From Lactuca virosa (taxonomy: Eukaryota; Streptophyta; Magnoliopsida; Asterales; Asteraceae): a DNA stretch of 64,000 bases. Position 1 is the first letter of the stretch. Every line of letters starts with the position of its first letter. The stretch is from positions 96,499,671 to 96,563,670 of the forward strand of contig CAKMRJ010003334.1 of NCBI GenBank assembly GCA_928212115.1, given 5' to 3'. This document shows, piece by piece, positions 35,683-47,568 of this stretch. The notes beneath the pieces were generated by a model, which saw only the letters and a program-made list of their open reading frames with translations, had not been told where the DNA came from and did not search any database. A program made the translations under genes and the position numbers.

Positions 35683-37178
35683 GTGGTATCAAAGCCTTGG
35701 CTTGTTTTCTATTGAATTGAATGTAATTATTGAATTTGATCAAGGGTTTATGGCAAATAAACCCTATGGACTTAGGTTTTTCGCAATTAGGGTTTCTTAA
35801 CCCTAGATTTTCGAAAATATGGAAAAGGGTTTTAACCATTTCCCTTGTCCTACAAGTTTCGAAATTAGGGTTTCCTTAACCCTCTAGGATTTTGAAAATG
35901 GCAAGGATTGAAATCCTTGACTTCCTCCCCAAGATTTGTCTTTTTTGAAAATTAGGGTTTTTAGTAAGGGATTTCTTATTTTTGGTAGTTATCTTCTTAT
36001 TTGATTATCTAGATAGTTATAAGATTTGGTGTATCCCTCCCATGATTTTCGAAATTTAGTGGGGTTCGAATTAGGTTACATTATATTGATTAATTTAATG
36101 GATAATACTAAAATTGATTTAAATAAATTAATTAAATGTTTAATTAATAGATAAATCATTTGGTTTAATTTTAAATTTAAATTAAATTGTTTTAATTTTT
36201 GAAATTTAGTAATTAAACCCTAGTATTTTGAAAAGTTTAAAATACATCCTTATGGATCTTATTATTAATTAAATTAAACGATTAATTAAAAGATAATCAG
36301 TAAATCCATAAGATGGTTTAAATTTAATTAAATTAAAAGTTTAATTTATTAAAAGATTAAACCATTGGAATTTTAAAAAATTTTAAATACACCTTATACT
36401 ATATGTAAAATTAAATGTTTAATATTTACGATATGTATAAGACTAAGTCAATCGAACCGCTAGTACGCCTCATTCACGAAGCCGATCTATAAGGGGAGCT
36501 TAAGGAAGCGGCCTATAAAATGATCGCCATTAGGTATCCACTCTTACCCACCGCTCCCTTGATTGGTGGAGGGTCGTTAGCCGAACGGGTTTGATAGGAC
36601 ATAACCTCATTAAAAGTATAATGATAAAAAATAACTAAACTATTTTCTAAAATCTCACTCTTAGCTACTTTAGGAAAAATGTGAATTTGATGCTAATCCA
36701 TGAAATTGCACATTACACTTTATAAGTCGTTAATGGAGCGTGTGTGGTTAAATGGCACACTAATATGGGACTAATAAGGATGGTAATGGGTGTATCGAAA
36801 ATTATCGTTTATTAATGGAGAGCGTGTGGTTAACCGGCACCTTAAAATGAGATGTTAAATGACATTGAGAGTACCAAGCTAATTTGTATGGTTATTCACA
36901 TCTCGTTTGTGATCCTCGGTATCCCAGTCACAAAAGTGAGAGCATAATCAATATTAAACTTGCCATTGAATAGTTCAATGAATCTCAAATGATCTAGGAT
37001 TTTCATGAGATTGAAATTTGTAAATGTTTTACCTACCTAAAATAGATTCGAATTTGATTACGACATCCCTCTTCAAAGTTCGAATCGAAAATATGGATCC
37101 TAGCCTTAATTTAAATTTATGGGTTAATAATTAAGGATTAAAATCAACTAACTTGAATTCTCTTTTCTCCTATTAAAG

Positions 37179-37965
37179 ATGTCAAGTTCAGACAACAATG
37201 GTCTTCCTCGTTCTTTGGGGAGTGATTTTCCTCTTCCTTCTGAAGATGATCTTTCACATTCTGATCAAGGTGAAAGTGTGTTCCCTTCTTTGAGAAATGT
37301 TGGAAATGGAGGTCATGCTTCTTCAACTCTTCCTCCTCATCCTCCAGTGACTCTCCCCAAGTCATATTTCCTTCAAGCTGAAAAATAAGAAGTCACTCAA
37401 GCCCTATTGAAATGTAAACGTCAAGATGGAAAGTTTGTGTGTGCGCATGTTCTGAAAATGAAATCGTACATTGACAGACTGGGTATGTTGAGTGTCGTTT
37501 TCCCAAGGGAGCTGGCCATTGACTTGGTTCGACTTTCGCTTCCTGAGTCATATAGTCAGTTCATTAAAGACTACTATATGAGTGACCATGACGTGACCCT
37601 AATTGATCTCACACATATGTTGATTGTTGATCAAGCAGAAATCCTTAAGAGCACAAGTCAAGCAAAAGTGTTTGAAGGATCTGTTTCCCAAATTTCCATG
37701 GACATTGACGATGGCAACAATGATAATCCAGAAAAGGTTTCTCTTCCCAATGGAAAAGGATCGGCCAAGGTCAAACCGTTTGACCATATAGTAAAGAGAA
37801 AGGCCAGTTATGAGATAGTTCCATGTGCTAATCCTAAAAGGTCCATATGTTTCTATTGCCAATTGGAGGGACATTAGTTGCGAAGCTTCCCAGACTACCT
37901 GAAAGACCTTAGAGATAGTAAAGTCAAATCGTATGACTCTACTTCAGGTACATCCATTATCTAAC
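37179..37965 (+). pseudogene. gag: Copia gag remnant
   Basis: From the ATG at 37179 an acidic Ser-rich leader runs to a stop at 37388. A second frame, 37407-37877, contains VCAHVLKMKSYIDRLG and ELAIDLVRLSLPESYSQFI, matching the central gag of the better copia copies, and ends in a zinc-knuckle segment CFYCQLEGH with a stop directly after and the last Cys changed to Phe. Confidence 0.8.
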
Positions 37966-38559
37966 TCCATTATTTGAATAAGTTCCTATTCGTAGATTAT
38001 AAATACATGATGTGATCATCACATTTTGATGTTTTGTAAGATCTAAGAGAAAGAAGGAAGCTTAAGAAGAGTGAGCTAAATCTGATCGTGAAAGATGGAT
38101 TTCGGTCGCATGGTTCGATGATCAGATTTTGGAAGCTACTTTTAGGAGTTATGATAACTTAATAGCTTGCTTAGGAAATGTATAAAAACATTGTTTTCAT
38201 ATTTTTCGCATTGTAAGGACAAAAAAAATTTCCGCTTATTATCAATAAAAGTAAAATTTTTGATTTATCTAGTTTGCTTTATATTTCCTTGCAATGGCAA
38301 TTATGAAAATTGGTGGTTACATTTCAATTATTAGTTAAACGTGGATTTGATTCTTAATTATATCGATTGTGGTAGTGTCATGATTGACCAAGTAAAAAGG
38401 AATTCTCGTCGCCTAAGTTTCATTTGAATAGAAACTTGGAGTTATGCAATTTGAATAGTGTGATGTATGAAAATCTTGATCATTGGAAGATTATGACTAA
38501 TTCGTTGATCACATGTTTATGTGAGTCAAGTGAAGGACTAAAGGATCTAGTACACAATG

Positions 38560-38763
38560 ATATGGACTATTCAGATCTGCCACAAAGGATGATAACCTTA
38601 TTCGTCATGATTTACTGATGCTTCAGTAAGCATTGTTGTGTTTATAAGATTAAGCACGATTTTGATATTTTGAAAAGATTCAAAGAATAGCAGAACGAAT
38701 AAAAGAATATGTTAGGAAGAAAGATAAAGGTTTCTCCAATTTGAAAGGAAAGAAGAGTACTTT
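38560..38763 (+). pseudogene. Copia integrase scrap
   Basis: Short pieces resemble the core of copia integrase: VYKIKHDFDILKRFKE, then MLGRKIKV. They parallel the YIYLIKHKSETFEKFKEF...LGRKIKI segment at 20520-20610, with stops between. The sequence is cut by the gypsy LTR at 38764. Confidence 0.6.
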
Positions 38764-39875
38764 TGTAACACCCCGACATTGGTATGTTTCACTTTTGCCC
38801 TTCAGTAATTCAAAGTTTCATTTTGAGCCCTTAGAGTAGTACCTGGGGCGTACCGCTTGGTACGCTTAGCGTACTAGCTGAGAAGCCAGTACGCGGGGCG
38901 TACCAGTTGGTACGGTTATCGTACTAGCTAAAGGCGGATCGGGACACCGGGTGCGTATGTTGGGCGTACGCGTGATTTATTGAAACCATAAAGTGGGGTG
39001 TTGCACCCTATATATTCATCCTTAACCGTTAGGGTTGGCCTCATTTCTTGTCCCTAAACCTCCAGAAAAGCATAAACGTCCCTTTAGCCTCCATTCTTGC
39101 ATTTTGAACTCTTGAAGTGAAATTTGTGTTGTTTTGGACCATCTTTGAAGAACTTAGAAGAAAGTGAAGTTCATAGCTTGGTGGGAGACTTGAGATCCAT
39201 AACCCTTCAATATATTTCAAGCTTCCTAAGGTATAAAGCTCAAACCTTGACTTCTCAATGTCTAGTTTTCTTTATGGGATGATTTGGCACACTTTTGGTC
39301 CTTTTTGCATGGATTGATGGTTTAGGACGATTTGAAGGGATCATTTCTCTAGATTTTGCCTTGTTATAGGTTTCCTTGGCATAAAGGTGCCAACTTTTTG
39401 GGGCATTAGTCATCATTCATGCATTAATCCATTTATTAAGTCATTTCTAAGCTTTATAGCTTCATCTAGCCATGCATGAACGTAAAGTTAGCAACTTTAC
39501 GTGTTAGTTCAGCTCAAGGAAGTCAGATCTACATTTTGGGGATTTATCTTAAAGTATTAAGAGCTTAATGGGAGTAATGGCTTAACAGGGGGTATGATGG
39601 GCGTACAAGCCAGTACGTGCAACGTACAAGCCTCAATGCGAGTACGCTTAGCGTACAGCTGGGTACGCCCTGCGTAATCAGTCTATAGGCTTTGCGGTTT
39701 TGGACTTCAAGTTTGGGCCACCTTTTTGGGCTTAGATGCTTGGGTCCTCATTAGACCATTTGAGTGTTGATGTTTTGGGCCAAGTGAAGGATTGGACTCT
39801 AGGGTAAGGTGCAAGTTAGAGTTGGGCCCAATTTTGGAAAATTGGGCCAATAATGGGCCTTGCATTTAGTGATTG
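38764..39875 (+). mobile_element. Gypsy LTR fragment
   Basis: Starts TGTAACACCCC and contains GTACGC/GCGTAC motifs (38860-38970 and 39598-39680), TATA-like CTATATATTC near 39008, and a GGGCC-rich stretch after 39710. It parallels the 5' LTR at 44871-47552 in motif order and lacks that LTR's 3' part and TGTTACA end. It abuts a minus-strand copia remnant at about 39876. Confidence 0.7.
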
Positions 39876-39879
39876 GACC

Positions 39880-40450
39880 TTTCTGGATCAAGATTGGCAG
39901 AAGTAGCAAAGGGATTCCTCAGAATCATTCACTGGTGGTATGTCAGAAATGTCCTTTTTAGGGTTGAAATTGGGAGCACCCACCTTTCATTTCCCTTTTC
40001 CCTTGACATTGGGATGATAGGACCTCTTTCTCTTGACACCACCTTCCCTAATAGCTAGCATATTAGTGGTTGAACTTGTGTTCCTTAGTGGAACAATGCT
40101 TTCTTCAGCTGTCTTGAGCATCCCATGTAACTCCATGATACCCTTCTCCAAACCATTGATATAGTAGTTCATAATGAATTGCTTGTATACACTAGTGAGA
40201 GAGTTAAAAGTGACATCAATAGCTAATTCTTGAGTAAATGGGAAGCAAATATGTTCAAGTCTGTCAAAGTACCCTTTCAATTTTAACATATGGGCACTCA
40301 CAGAGCCATTCCACTGTTGCTTGCAACCTAGAATAGATTGCATCACCTTGAATTTCTTTGTTCACGCTTGCTCTTGAAATATATCTTTGAGTTGCTCATT
40401 CATGTCATATGCCCCAAGGTTCTTACAACTCTTTTGGAGTTCAGAAGACA
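39880..40450 (-). pseudogene. gag: Copia gag remnant
   Basis: The minus-strand frame at 39987-40346 contains AHMLKLKGYFDRLE and QELAIDVTFNSLTSVYKQFI, collinear with central gag of the better copies. Coding-like sequence continues upstream to about 40450 and downstream to a zinc-knuckle start (CYFC) near 39882, with stops in between. Confidence 0.75.
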
Positions 40451-41142
40451 TGGTTACCAACATTATACATGAGATTTCAATCGAGTGATAGCGATGTTTT
40501 TCATGTTTGGCTACTCCTTCTTTTCGTACCTCAAAGTGATCCTAAGGTTACGAATCTAATCTAGGTAGTTTGGACCAGTGAGCTTATCTCGTGAGAGGAG
40601 TTGGAGTAGAAGGATGTTTGATGAAGAAATTGGTGCACGAGGAGGAGGAAGGAAAGCACCCTAGTCGTTGGTCATCTATTAAGAAAAGAAACACAATTAG
40701 TATGATGAAGAATCCTTTTATTTTAATTACCTGATAACAAATATTAATCAAAAGTCTAGGATCCATATTTGGCTTCACAAAGTAAAGTGGATTAGCCGAA
40801 AATTACGAAATAAAGTTATTTAGGTGTACAAACTATTGCCAATCTCAATCTATATGAGATTCCTAAAAAACGAGATTTTTTGACTTATGTCAATAACATG
40901 TTAATCTCTTCTAATGCTTATTTATCATTCATGACTAGATTAGTCGAGGATCATAAATCCAAATGGTGAATCGACCATGCGAAGTTACAATGAGATTCAT
41001 CTCAATTAATGTTTGAGAATCGTGATCACCATATAACTTTCTTTGACTATATTCTTCTTTTGACGAGCCGGTAAACTACACAGACGTACGTCAACAAGAA
41101 CATACCAAAAATCGTAATTTCCATGGGAAGCATAAGATTCAC

Positions 41143-41144
<2 letters not shown>

Positions 41145-41213
<69 letters not shown>
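41145..41213. repeat. (AT)n microsatellite
   Basis: An AT run with one slip, within the copia leader. Confidence 0.95.
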
Positions 41214-41502
41214 GGATTTTGTTTTAGTACTTATGGAGTTAATACTTTTAATTTTACACAATTATCCTATCAAACCCTTTCGGTAACTCCACTTCAAACG
41301 CAAGAAGGCGATGAGGGTGGCGAACAATGAATGCCTCTTAAAAGCCGACCTCATTAGGAATCAAAAAGACCTACCTTAAAGCTCCCTTATAACAATAAAG
41401 TGGATGAGCCTAGTCGTGGTAAGACTGACAACACACATTAGGATAAAAAAACATACTGGAACGAAATGTTTATTTTAGTGTTATACATATAAATATTATT
41501 TT

Positions 41503-41505
<3 letters not shown>

Positions 41506-41571
<66 letters not shown>
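41506..41571. repeat. (AT)n microsatellite
   Basis: An uninterrupted AT run just upstream (plus-strand sense) of the PBS of the minus-strand copia remnant. Confidence 0.95.
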
Positions 41572-41572
<1 letters not shown>

Positions 41573-41608
41573 TGAAATAGACTTGAGTTGACCACACTCT
41601 GATACCAC

Positions 41609-42276
41609 TTATGGGTTTCGAGCCTCATTAGATCAAACGAATAACAGCATAAACGATAAACAAATTTGATCTAAACTTGAAATTTGAAGGATCTAAACTC
41701 ACTAATCTATGCAACTTAGTATAACTCTATAGAAAACATATATTTGATTTCTTAGTTGGTTTCTTCCATTGTCGAGCCAATGCATTGAACTAGAGAACCC
41801 AAAAGAGAGTTCATGTTCTGTGAACGCACCCAAGACGCAAACAAGAAGCAAATCCAAGTAATCTTCGAACTTCAGGCTCAAACAAAATCAAAATCTCGAT
41901 TCTATTCTTCGACCATGACGTGAGGATCAGATTGTCACCACGTGAGAACGGCGGTTCAAGATTCTTTAGGGTTTTGAGGATTCCGAACTTTGGTAGCCTA
42001 GTAATATATTTCTCAAGTGTCAAAATCGGATTTGGAGTCCTTTATTTATAGGGATATGATTTGAAACCCTAGAGATAAATACCAAATATAATAGTAATTA
42101 TCGATGGTATTCAAATCATTCTATAATATTCCATATTCTATTCATTTACTATTAATTAAGTAAACTATTAATTAACCAACAAAACAAGTCCCTCAAATAA
42201 ATATATTTTCAAATCTGCTTCGTTTTATTCTTGTGTGTAACCCAAAAGGACACTACTATTTATAGTAATACTACCA
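41609..42276 (-). mobile_element. Copia 5' LTR (minus)
   Basis: Bounded by the PBS complement at 41597-41607 and by CTACCA at 42276 (TGGTAG on the minus strand). It retains the family's CCTTTTGGGTT block near the start (42238-42250 on the plus strand). No matching partner LTR is in the window. Confidence 0.65.
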
Positions 42277-42280
42277 GGAG

Positions 42281-42631
42281 TTGTTATGGCTATGTGCACT
42301 AATCTTCATCATTAAGTGCATGCAAAGGGCCGTTAGATATATTAAGAACTCCATTCAACGGATTCAAAAGTTCAAAGAATGCATGAAAGAACTAAATGTA
42401 GAATCCAAGAAGTTTCTGTGCAATGATAGCCCAACTCGATGGAACTCCACATATGAGCTATTAAAGATTGTGGTAGAGCTAAAGAAGGTTTTTGAAATGT
42501 TTGAAGTTAAAGGTAATTCCATATTCCATTCCATTGTTTTTTTTAATTCCAGCATGTTTGCATATTTTTATGCCAACTTTGAACTGGTATACCTTCTTCG
42601 TTATTTGTCCGATTTGCCTGATTTTTTTTAG
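42281..42631 (+). pseudogene. hAT transposase fragment
   Basis: The segment AVRYIKNSIQRIQKFKECM followed by FLCNDSPTRWNSTYELLK and LKKVFEMFE is the characteristic middle region of plant hAT (Ac/RICESLEEPER-type) transposases, with the conserved PTRWNSTY. Neither the BED zinc finger nor the C-terminal dimerisation domain is present. It is wedged between a copia LTR and a gypsy LTR. Confidence 0.85.
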
Positions 42632-42681
42632 GATGTAGTTCACAATTTAACATACTATTTACACAATTTATATGCTATTTT

Positions 42682-44877
42682 TGTAACATCCTGGAATTTG
42701 TAGGTATTTTCGAATCCTCCCTTGAAAGACCCTAACTTTCTAAACTTTCGTATTTCTGAAAACATTGTTACTCAAAAACATGCTACATGCATATTCATAA
42801 AATAATATTTTACATTGATAATTTAGTTACATAAACTGGATACAAACCGACTATTAAGATTTTTACAAAGTTTTATATATTACATATTTTCCCAGGAATA
42901 CATTACAAAAGTTATAATATTATCTATTCTACATCTTCTACCAGTATAAAACTATATTGGATGCTTATCACCTGCAATAGTTTAAACATTGAGAGAGATA
43001 AGCGGGTGACGCTTAGTGAGTTCAATAACAGTTACAATATAACATTATGCCATATACATATCAATATGACAGAAGCAAAGAGGGACAAGGAACAAGAAAG
43101 ACAAGTGAGTATCATATGACAGGCTTTCCATATCAACAAATAATCTGATTCAAAGATATACGATCAATGAGACATGACAATTTCAATACTTGATATATAT
43201 CAATAAGACTTCAGCCCAAGTGACACAGAAAATATAATTTCAGAATATCAATTTGCTAGAATACACAGGCTTTCGGCCCTATCTTTGTATTTTGTTATTG
43301 CCAAAGTGATGCTTATGCCATACACTTCATGGCCAAAGACTACATACCAGTACCCAAGTGATGCTTATGTCATACACTTCGTGGTCAAAGGTATAGCTCA
43401 TTATCATAATAACATGGGAAAGCAAATTGAACATATAACACATAACATAAATTTGTCCCTCTATTGAACTCACCGTGAAATAATCGGAGGTTAAATAGTA
43501 ATTTGGGCAGCACTTCGTTACTATAATTGACTTTCTTCGATGAAAACTGGGCCCTGCGAGGGTTGGGATTCAAACCGAAAAGATAAATTTCTCGGGCTTC
43601 TCGGGCACTTCGGGACGTATTTCGGGTGTTGAAAATGATTCTGGGGCTTCGGGGGAAGTCGAAATAGTGAAAATTTGAGTTTAGGGGTGAAAATGGCAAA
43701 ATCCCAAGAATACCCGGGAGGTCTCGCAGCCTCCTTTTTATAGGGCCGAGGTTCGGACCGGAGAGGGCAGGTGGCAGAAGGTGCGAAGGCCACGCGGCAG
43801 CAGCAGCACGGCTCGGATGCGAGGGTTGGACGCCAGACGGCTCGGCTCGGACGGTGGCACATGCGTTGATTGCGAGACGCGGACACCTGTGCGACACGCG
43901 TCGCTCCTCGGACGCGCCACGACTTCGGAAGCAAGGAGTCACCGCGACACGCGTCGGATGCCTACTGGACCGAGCTCGGACCCGGGAAGAACGCGACACG
44001 TGGCTGCTGACTCACCGAAATCGGCCTTATCCTTGCGAGATTCCTCGGAAAATGAGCCCAAATCTTCTAAAATCCATAACTTTCGCATACGGGCTTCGTT
44101 TTTGACGTTCTTTATATGCACGCGTAGGCGGGAATATATTCTACAACTTTTGTTTAGACTTCGTCGGCTAAATTTGATTTTATTTTTAATATTATTATTT
44201 TTAACAGACCGGGACAGGAAAATCCGTTAAAAATTCATAACTTATTCATCCGGCATCCGTTTTCGTCTGTCTTTTTACCGTTGTACTACTATTAACGAGA
44301 TCTTCAATTCTCGTTTAGGTTGTTTTGGCTAAATATCGCTCGATCTTTATTTCGAGTGTTTAGCTGTCTACTGCTATTCTGAAACTTAGAAAAATCATAA
44401 CTTCCTCATACGAAGTCAGATTTTGGCGTTCTTTTTATCGAACTTCTCGGTTTAACGAATACTACGACTTTCATTCAGATCACTAAGGCTAAAAAGTAGT
44501 TTATCAAAAACTCACTTTTTACGTCATTCGGCGCCGTGCCGATTTTGTCGCGGATCTTCGATTGGTCATAACTTCTTCGTTATAACTCGGATTTTGATGA
44601 GGTTTTCGCCTAAATGTTTCTAACGAGATTCTTTACAACTTTCAATAATAAAATTTTACTTATTTCAAATTTTATATTTTCGTTAAATTTCAATATTTGA
44701 CTTTTGATTGGAATCTCATAAGACTTCCAATATTTTCCGAGCGATTCTAAACATAGTTTTACTTCATATGAAGTAAAAACTATATGTTAGAACTCAATAC
44801 TTAATATTTTATAATATTTCATAATATTATTTACTTTTAACATTTACAAAACACGATTTCAAAACGTGTATGTTACA
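42682..44877 (-). mobile_element. Gypsy-type LTR (minus orientation)
   Basis: On the minus strand it starts TGTAACATACACG at 44877 and ends GGATGTTACA at 42682. It is the better-preserved relative of the LTR at 5310-7375. No coding remains: the 204-codon GC-rich frame at 43385-43999 is inside the LTR and looks like no protein. Its right end shares seven bases with the start of the next element. Confidence 0.75.
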
Positions 44878-45791
44878 TCCCTTTTATTATTATTTGTCAT
44901 TTTTAGCCCTTGGAGAATGGGGATGGAAGGGTGTAGCCATGAGATGACCTAATGGCTAATATTGTAATTTTGGATCAGGAGGAGTATGTTGAGCGTACAT
45001 AAGGGTACGTTCAGCGTACTAGGCGCACCCTAGTACGCTGGGCCTACACTTATGTACGTTGGGCATACTCACGTCAGGGAAAACCCTAATATTTAGGGTT
45101 TGGGTGGTATATAAGTATCCTTATGAGCTTATAACCCTCTACCATTTCATCCTCCATAGTTTTGAGCCGTTTTCCCCAAACCCAAACCTCTCTCTTGAGT
45201 GTATGAGCTAAAACTGTGTGTTTTGAGTAGTTGAAGAGGAAGTTGCATCAAGGTGTTGGAGAAGTGAGGCAAGCTTGAAGATCTGAGGTTATCTTGTCCT
45301 CTAGAAGCTCCAGGAGGTAAAAAAAGCTTCTGCCTTTATGCTTATATGATGTAGATCTTGCCTTGATAGCTTTATGACACCTTTCTTGTCCCAAAAAGTC
45401 CCAATATTATGCATGTTATGTTTTCGACATGTTAAGCTCTCCTTTCAGACCCTATGAAGGGTTTTAAGTGATAAAAATGAGGTCCCAAATTGCTAGAAGT
45501 GTTCTATGCAAGTGGTAGAAAGGTCTTAATGGATTAAGACCTTGCATTAAGGACTTTATGGACGTTCAAAGTCTTAAAGTTTGAGACTTTATGGTTCTAA
45601 GACACATTTGGTCGATGGATCTGGAATTTGGGCTTAAGTGCTTAAGCCATTAAGCAGTTATTTGAGTTTTGAGACCAGTGAGGGTACGCCCCGTGTAGAG
45701 AGCAGTACGCCCTGCATACGAAGTCAACGTCCCCGTTTTCCAAACAACGTGAGGCTCATGTACCCCCCGCGTAGCTTTGGACTACGCCCCG

Positions 45792-45922
45792 TAAGGATGG
45801 CAAAAAAACCCGAACCCGACGGGGAAACCCGAAACCCGATTATTTCGGGCCGGATAACGGGTCGTTATCAGGTTTTTTTATCGGGGCAGGGGCAGGGAGT
45901 GGGTTATCCTCGCCCCGACCCG

Positions 45923-46007
<85 letters not shown>

Positions 46008-46415
46008 TTGAATCCTTTTGATGTTAATTGCATGCATTCAAAGATAAAATACATACTGTGGACAATCTTTTTAGTTATTAACAATCTGGTGCGAATGATT
46101 ATTTTTTATGTTTTGACGTATTACACTAAAATTAAATCAAATAATTTTTAATATAATGTCGAGTTAGTTTTATTAAAGTGATTCATCATATTTTTAATTT
46201 AAAAGGGAGGCTAGAACACCTATTTTTTATAAGACATCGGGTTACCCTAAAACGGAATAAAGATTTTGTTATGAATTGCTGTAAACCCGATAAGATACCC
46301 GAAACCCGATGGGAAAACCCGAACCCAACGGGGCGCCTCGATAAGAGACCCGGAAGATATCGGGCGGGTTTGGGAAACCATGCCCCGCCCCGAACCCGCC
46401 ACGTTGCCATTCCTA
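45792..46415. mobile_element. Non-autonomous hAT element with 8-bp TSD
   Basis: Termini TAAGGATGGCA and TGCCATTCCTA are near-perfect inverted repeats, flanked by ACGCCCCG on both sides (45784-45791 and 46416-46423). Subterminal CGAACCCGACGGGG-type motifs occur in both halves. The core contains a compound (AT)n(GT)n microsatellite at 45924-46007 and AT-rich filler. No transposase. Confidence 0.9.
45924..46007. repeat. (AT)n(GT)n microsatellite
   Basis: About 57 bp of AT followed by about 27 bp of GT, inside the hAT element. Confidence 0.95.
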
Positions 46416-46864
46416 ACGCCCCGCGTACGGCCTCTGATGGGTTTTTGCGAGTGGGGCTTCGGATTTGGGGCCACCTTTAGGCCAGCTGACTTGGACTCTT
46501 ATTGGGCTTTCTGAGTAGAAGTGTTTTGGGCCAAATTTGGAAGTGGATCTTAGTATGAGGCCCAATTTTCCAATTATGGGCCTTGTATATTGGGCTTTTA
46601 GAATAAGGAATTGGAGTTGGGCCTTGGCCCAACTTAAGGAAAGGATAGAATGGACTATTACCCTATGTTTGGGCCCTTATCCAAGATTGATATTCCAACT
46701 ATTGATTAGTGTTCGTTTATTGTGATAGTTCGGGATTTTCAGTGAGTCAGCAGTCGAAGGTTTGTAGTTTAGTTCGACATTCTGAGGTGAGTTCTTTTCA
46801 CTATATCAACAGGGTCTAAGGCACCAAGGCCGACCCTTTTTTGGACTGTATTCTAGTTATAGGA

Positions 46865-47005
46865 TGATGCTATGTTTAGTGATCTGTTAGATCTGTATCC
46901 TGATATATAGGATCATGTTATGTTTAGTGATCTGTTAGATCGGTATCCTGGTATATAGGATGATGCTATGATTAGTGATCTGTTAGATTTGTATGACTAT
47001 TTGTA
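46865..47005 (+). repeat. 48-bp triplication in LTR A
   Basis: Three direct copies of a segment containing TTAGTGATCTGTTAGAT, anchored at about 46871, 46919 and 46967, spacing 48 bp. The third copy degenerates after the anchor. Confidence 0.8.
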
Positions 47006-47079
47006 TATGCTAGCTAGCGTTTGATATCTATGTGTTGATTGTGTGTTTGCGGGTGGGTTGAGGCGATCCTGCTTTGTGC

Positions 47080-47285
47080 TCTAGGCCAACAGACCAAGGG
47101 CGGCCCGGATAGACTAAAGGCCCATCGGGGCGTACCAGTCAGACCGAAGGCCCGAAGAACAGTCCAGACAGGCTGAATGCCCGGTAGGGCAGACCAGACA
47201 TGCTGAAGGTTCTGAGAGTGGGCCAGATAGACTAAAGGCCCGGTGAGGGCGGTCCAGTCATACTGAAGACTCTGTATGCATGTTG
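47080..47285 (+). repeat. Degenerate stem-loop array in LTR A
   Basis: Five or six imperfect units of about 33-38 bp of the type AGACTAAAGGCCCGG... GGGC. Several form perfect four-pair hairpins, for example GCCC-GGTA-GGGC near 47180 and GCCC-ATCG-GGGC near 47120. It lies in the 3' third of the LTR, as do the arrays in the other gypsy LTRs. Confidence 0.6.
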
Positions 47286-47555
47286 TTTGTTATGATATTG
47301 TTCTGGTTTGTATGGCGTTTGTATTTTGGGGGAACTCACTAAGCTTCTGGCTTACAGTTGTGGATTTTTTGTTTCAGGTACATCGGATGATCGCGGGAAG
47401 GCGAAGGATTGATCGTGAACCTCCTCACATTTTATGACTTTGATTTCTGGGATTCTCTGATATGAAACTATTTTGAAAACATTTTGTAATAACTAATGGC
47501 TTTTGGATGTTTGAAAAAGTTTTAAATTTTTATGAATTTTATGGATGTTACAAGT

Positions 47556-47568
47556 TGGTATCAGAGCC
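47556..47568 (+). other. Primer binding site of gypsy A (tRNA-iMet)
   Basis: TGGTATCAGAGCC, three bases after the LTR end, complementary to initiator tRNA-Met. Confidence 0.85.

Larger units (their letters stand above)
34833..38763 (+). mobile_element. Copia element remnant, 3' half lost
   Basis: A 5' LTR of the TGTTGGATTAGG type (34833-35682), a primer site with one change (TGGTATCAAAGCC, 35684-35696), a leader with the same hairpin repeats as the element at 16698, a gag remnant and scraps of integrase. RT, RNase H and the 3' LTR are missing; the element ends where a gypsy LTR begins at 38764. The leader and LTR are clearly diverged from the other two copia copies. Confidence 0.85.
39876..42276 (-). 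mobile_element. Copia element remnant (minus orientation)
   Basis: In minus-strand order: a 5' LTR (41609-42276), PBS (complement of CTCTGATACCA at about 41597-41607), a leader broken by two AT microsatellites, and the gag remnant ending near 39880. No pol remains. It belongs to the same broad family as the other copia copies but is considerably older by divergence. Confidence 0.75.
44871..47552 (+). mobile_element. Gypsy element A, 5' LTR
   Basis: Starts TGTTACATCCC and ends GGATGTTACA, directly before a PBS. A TATA box (GTATATAAG, about 45107) precedes a leader with GAAACC/CCCAAACC motifs. GTACGC/GCGTAC motifs cluster at 44990-45070 and again around 45683-45780 and 46420. A hAT element (45792-46415) sits in the middle. 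Removing it leaves a long LTR of about 2.05 kb. A 48-bp triplication and a stem-loop array occupy the 3' third. Confidence 0.8.

Noticed and set aside
43385..43999. 204-codon minus-strand frame
   Set aside because: It lies inside a GC-rich part of an LTR, is Arg/Ser-rich with no domain, and overlaps other equally long frames in two further phases, as expected for low-stop GC-rich DNA.
45638..46084. Frames with Ile-Tyr and Cys-Val repeats
   Set aside because: They are translations of the (AT)n(GT)n microsatellite within the hAT element.
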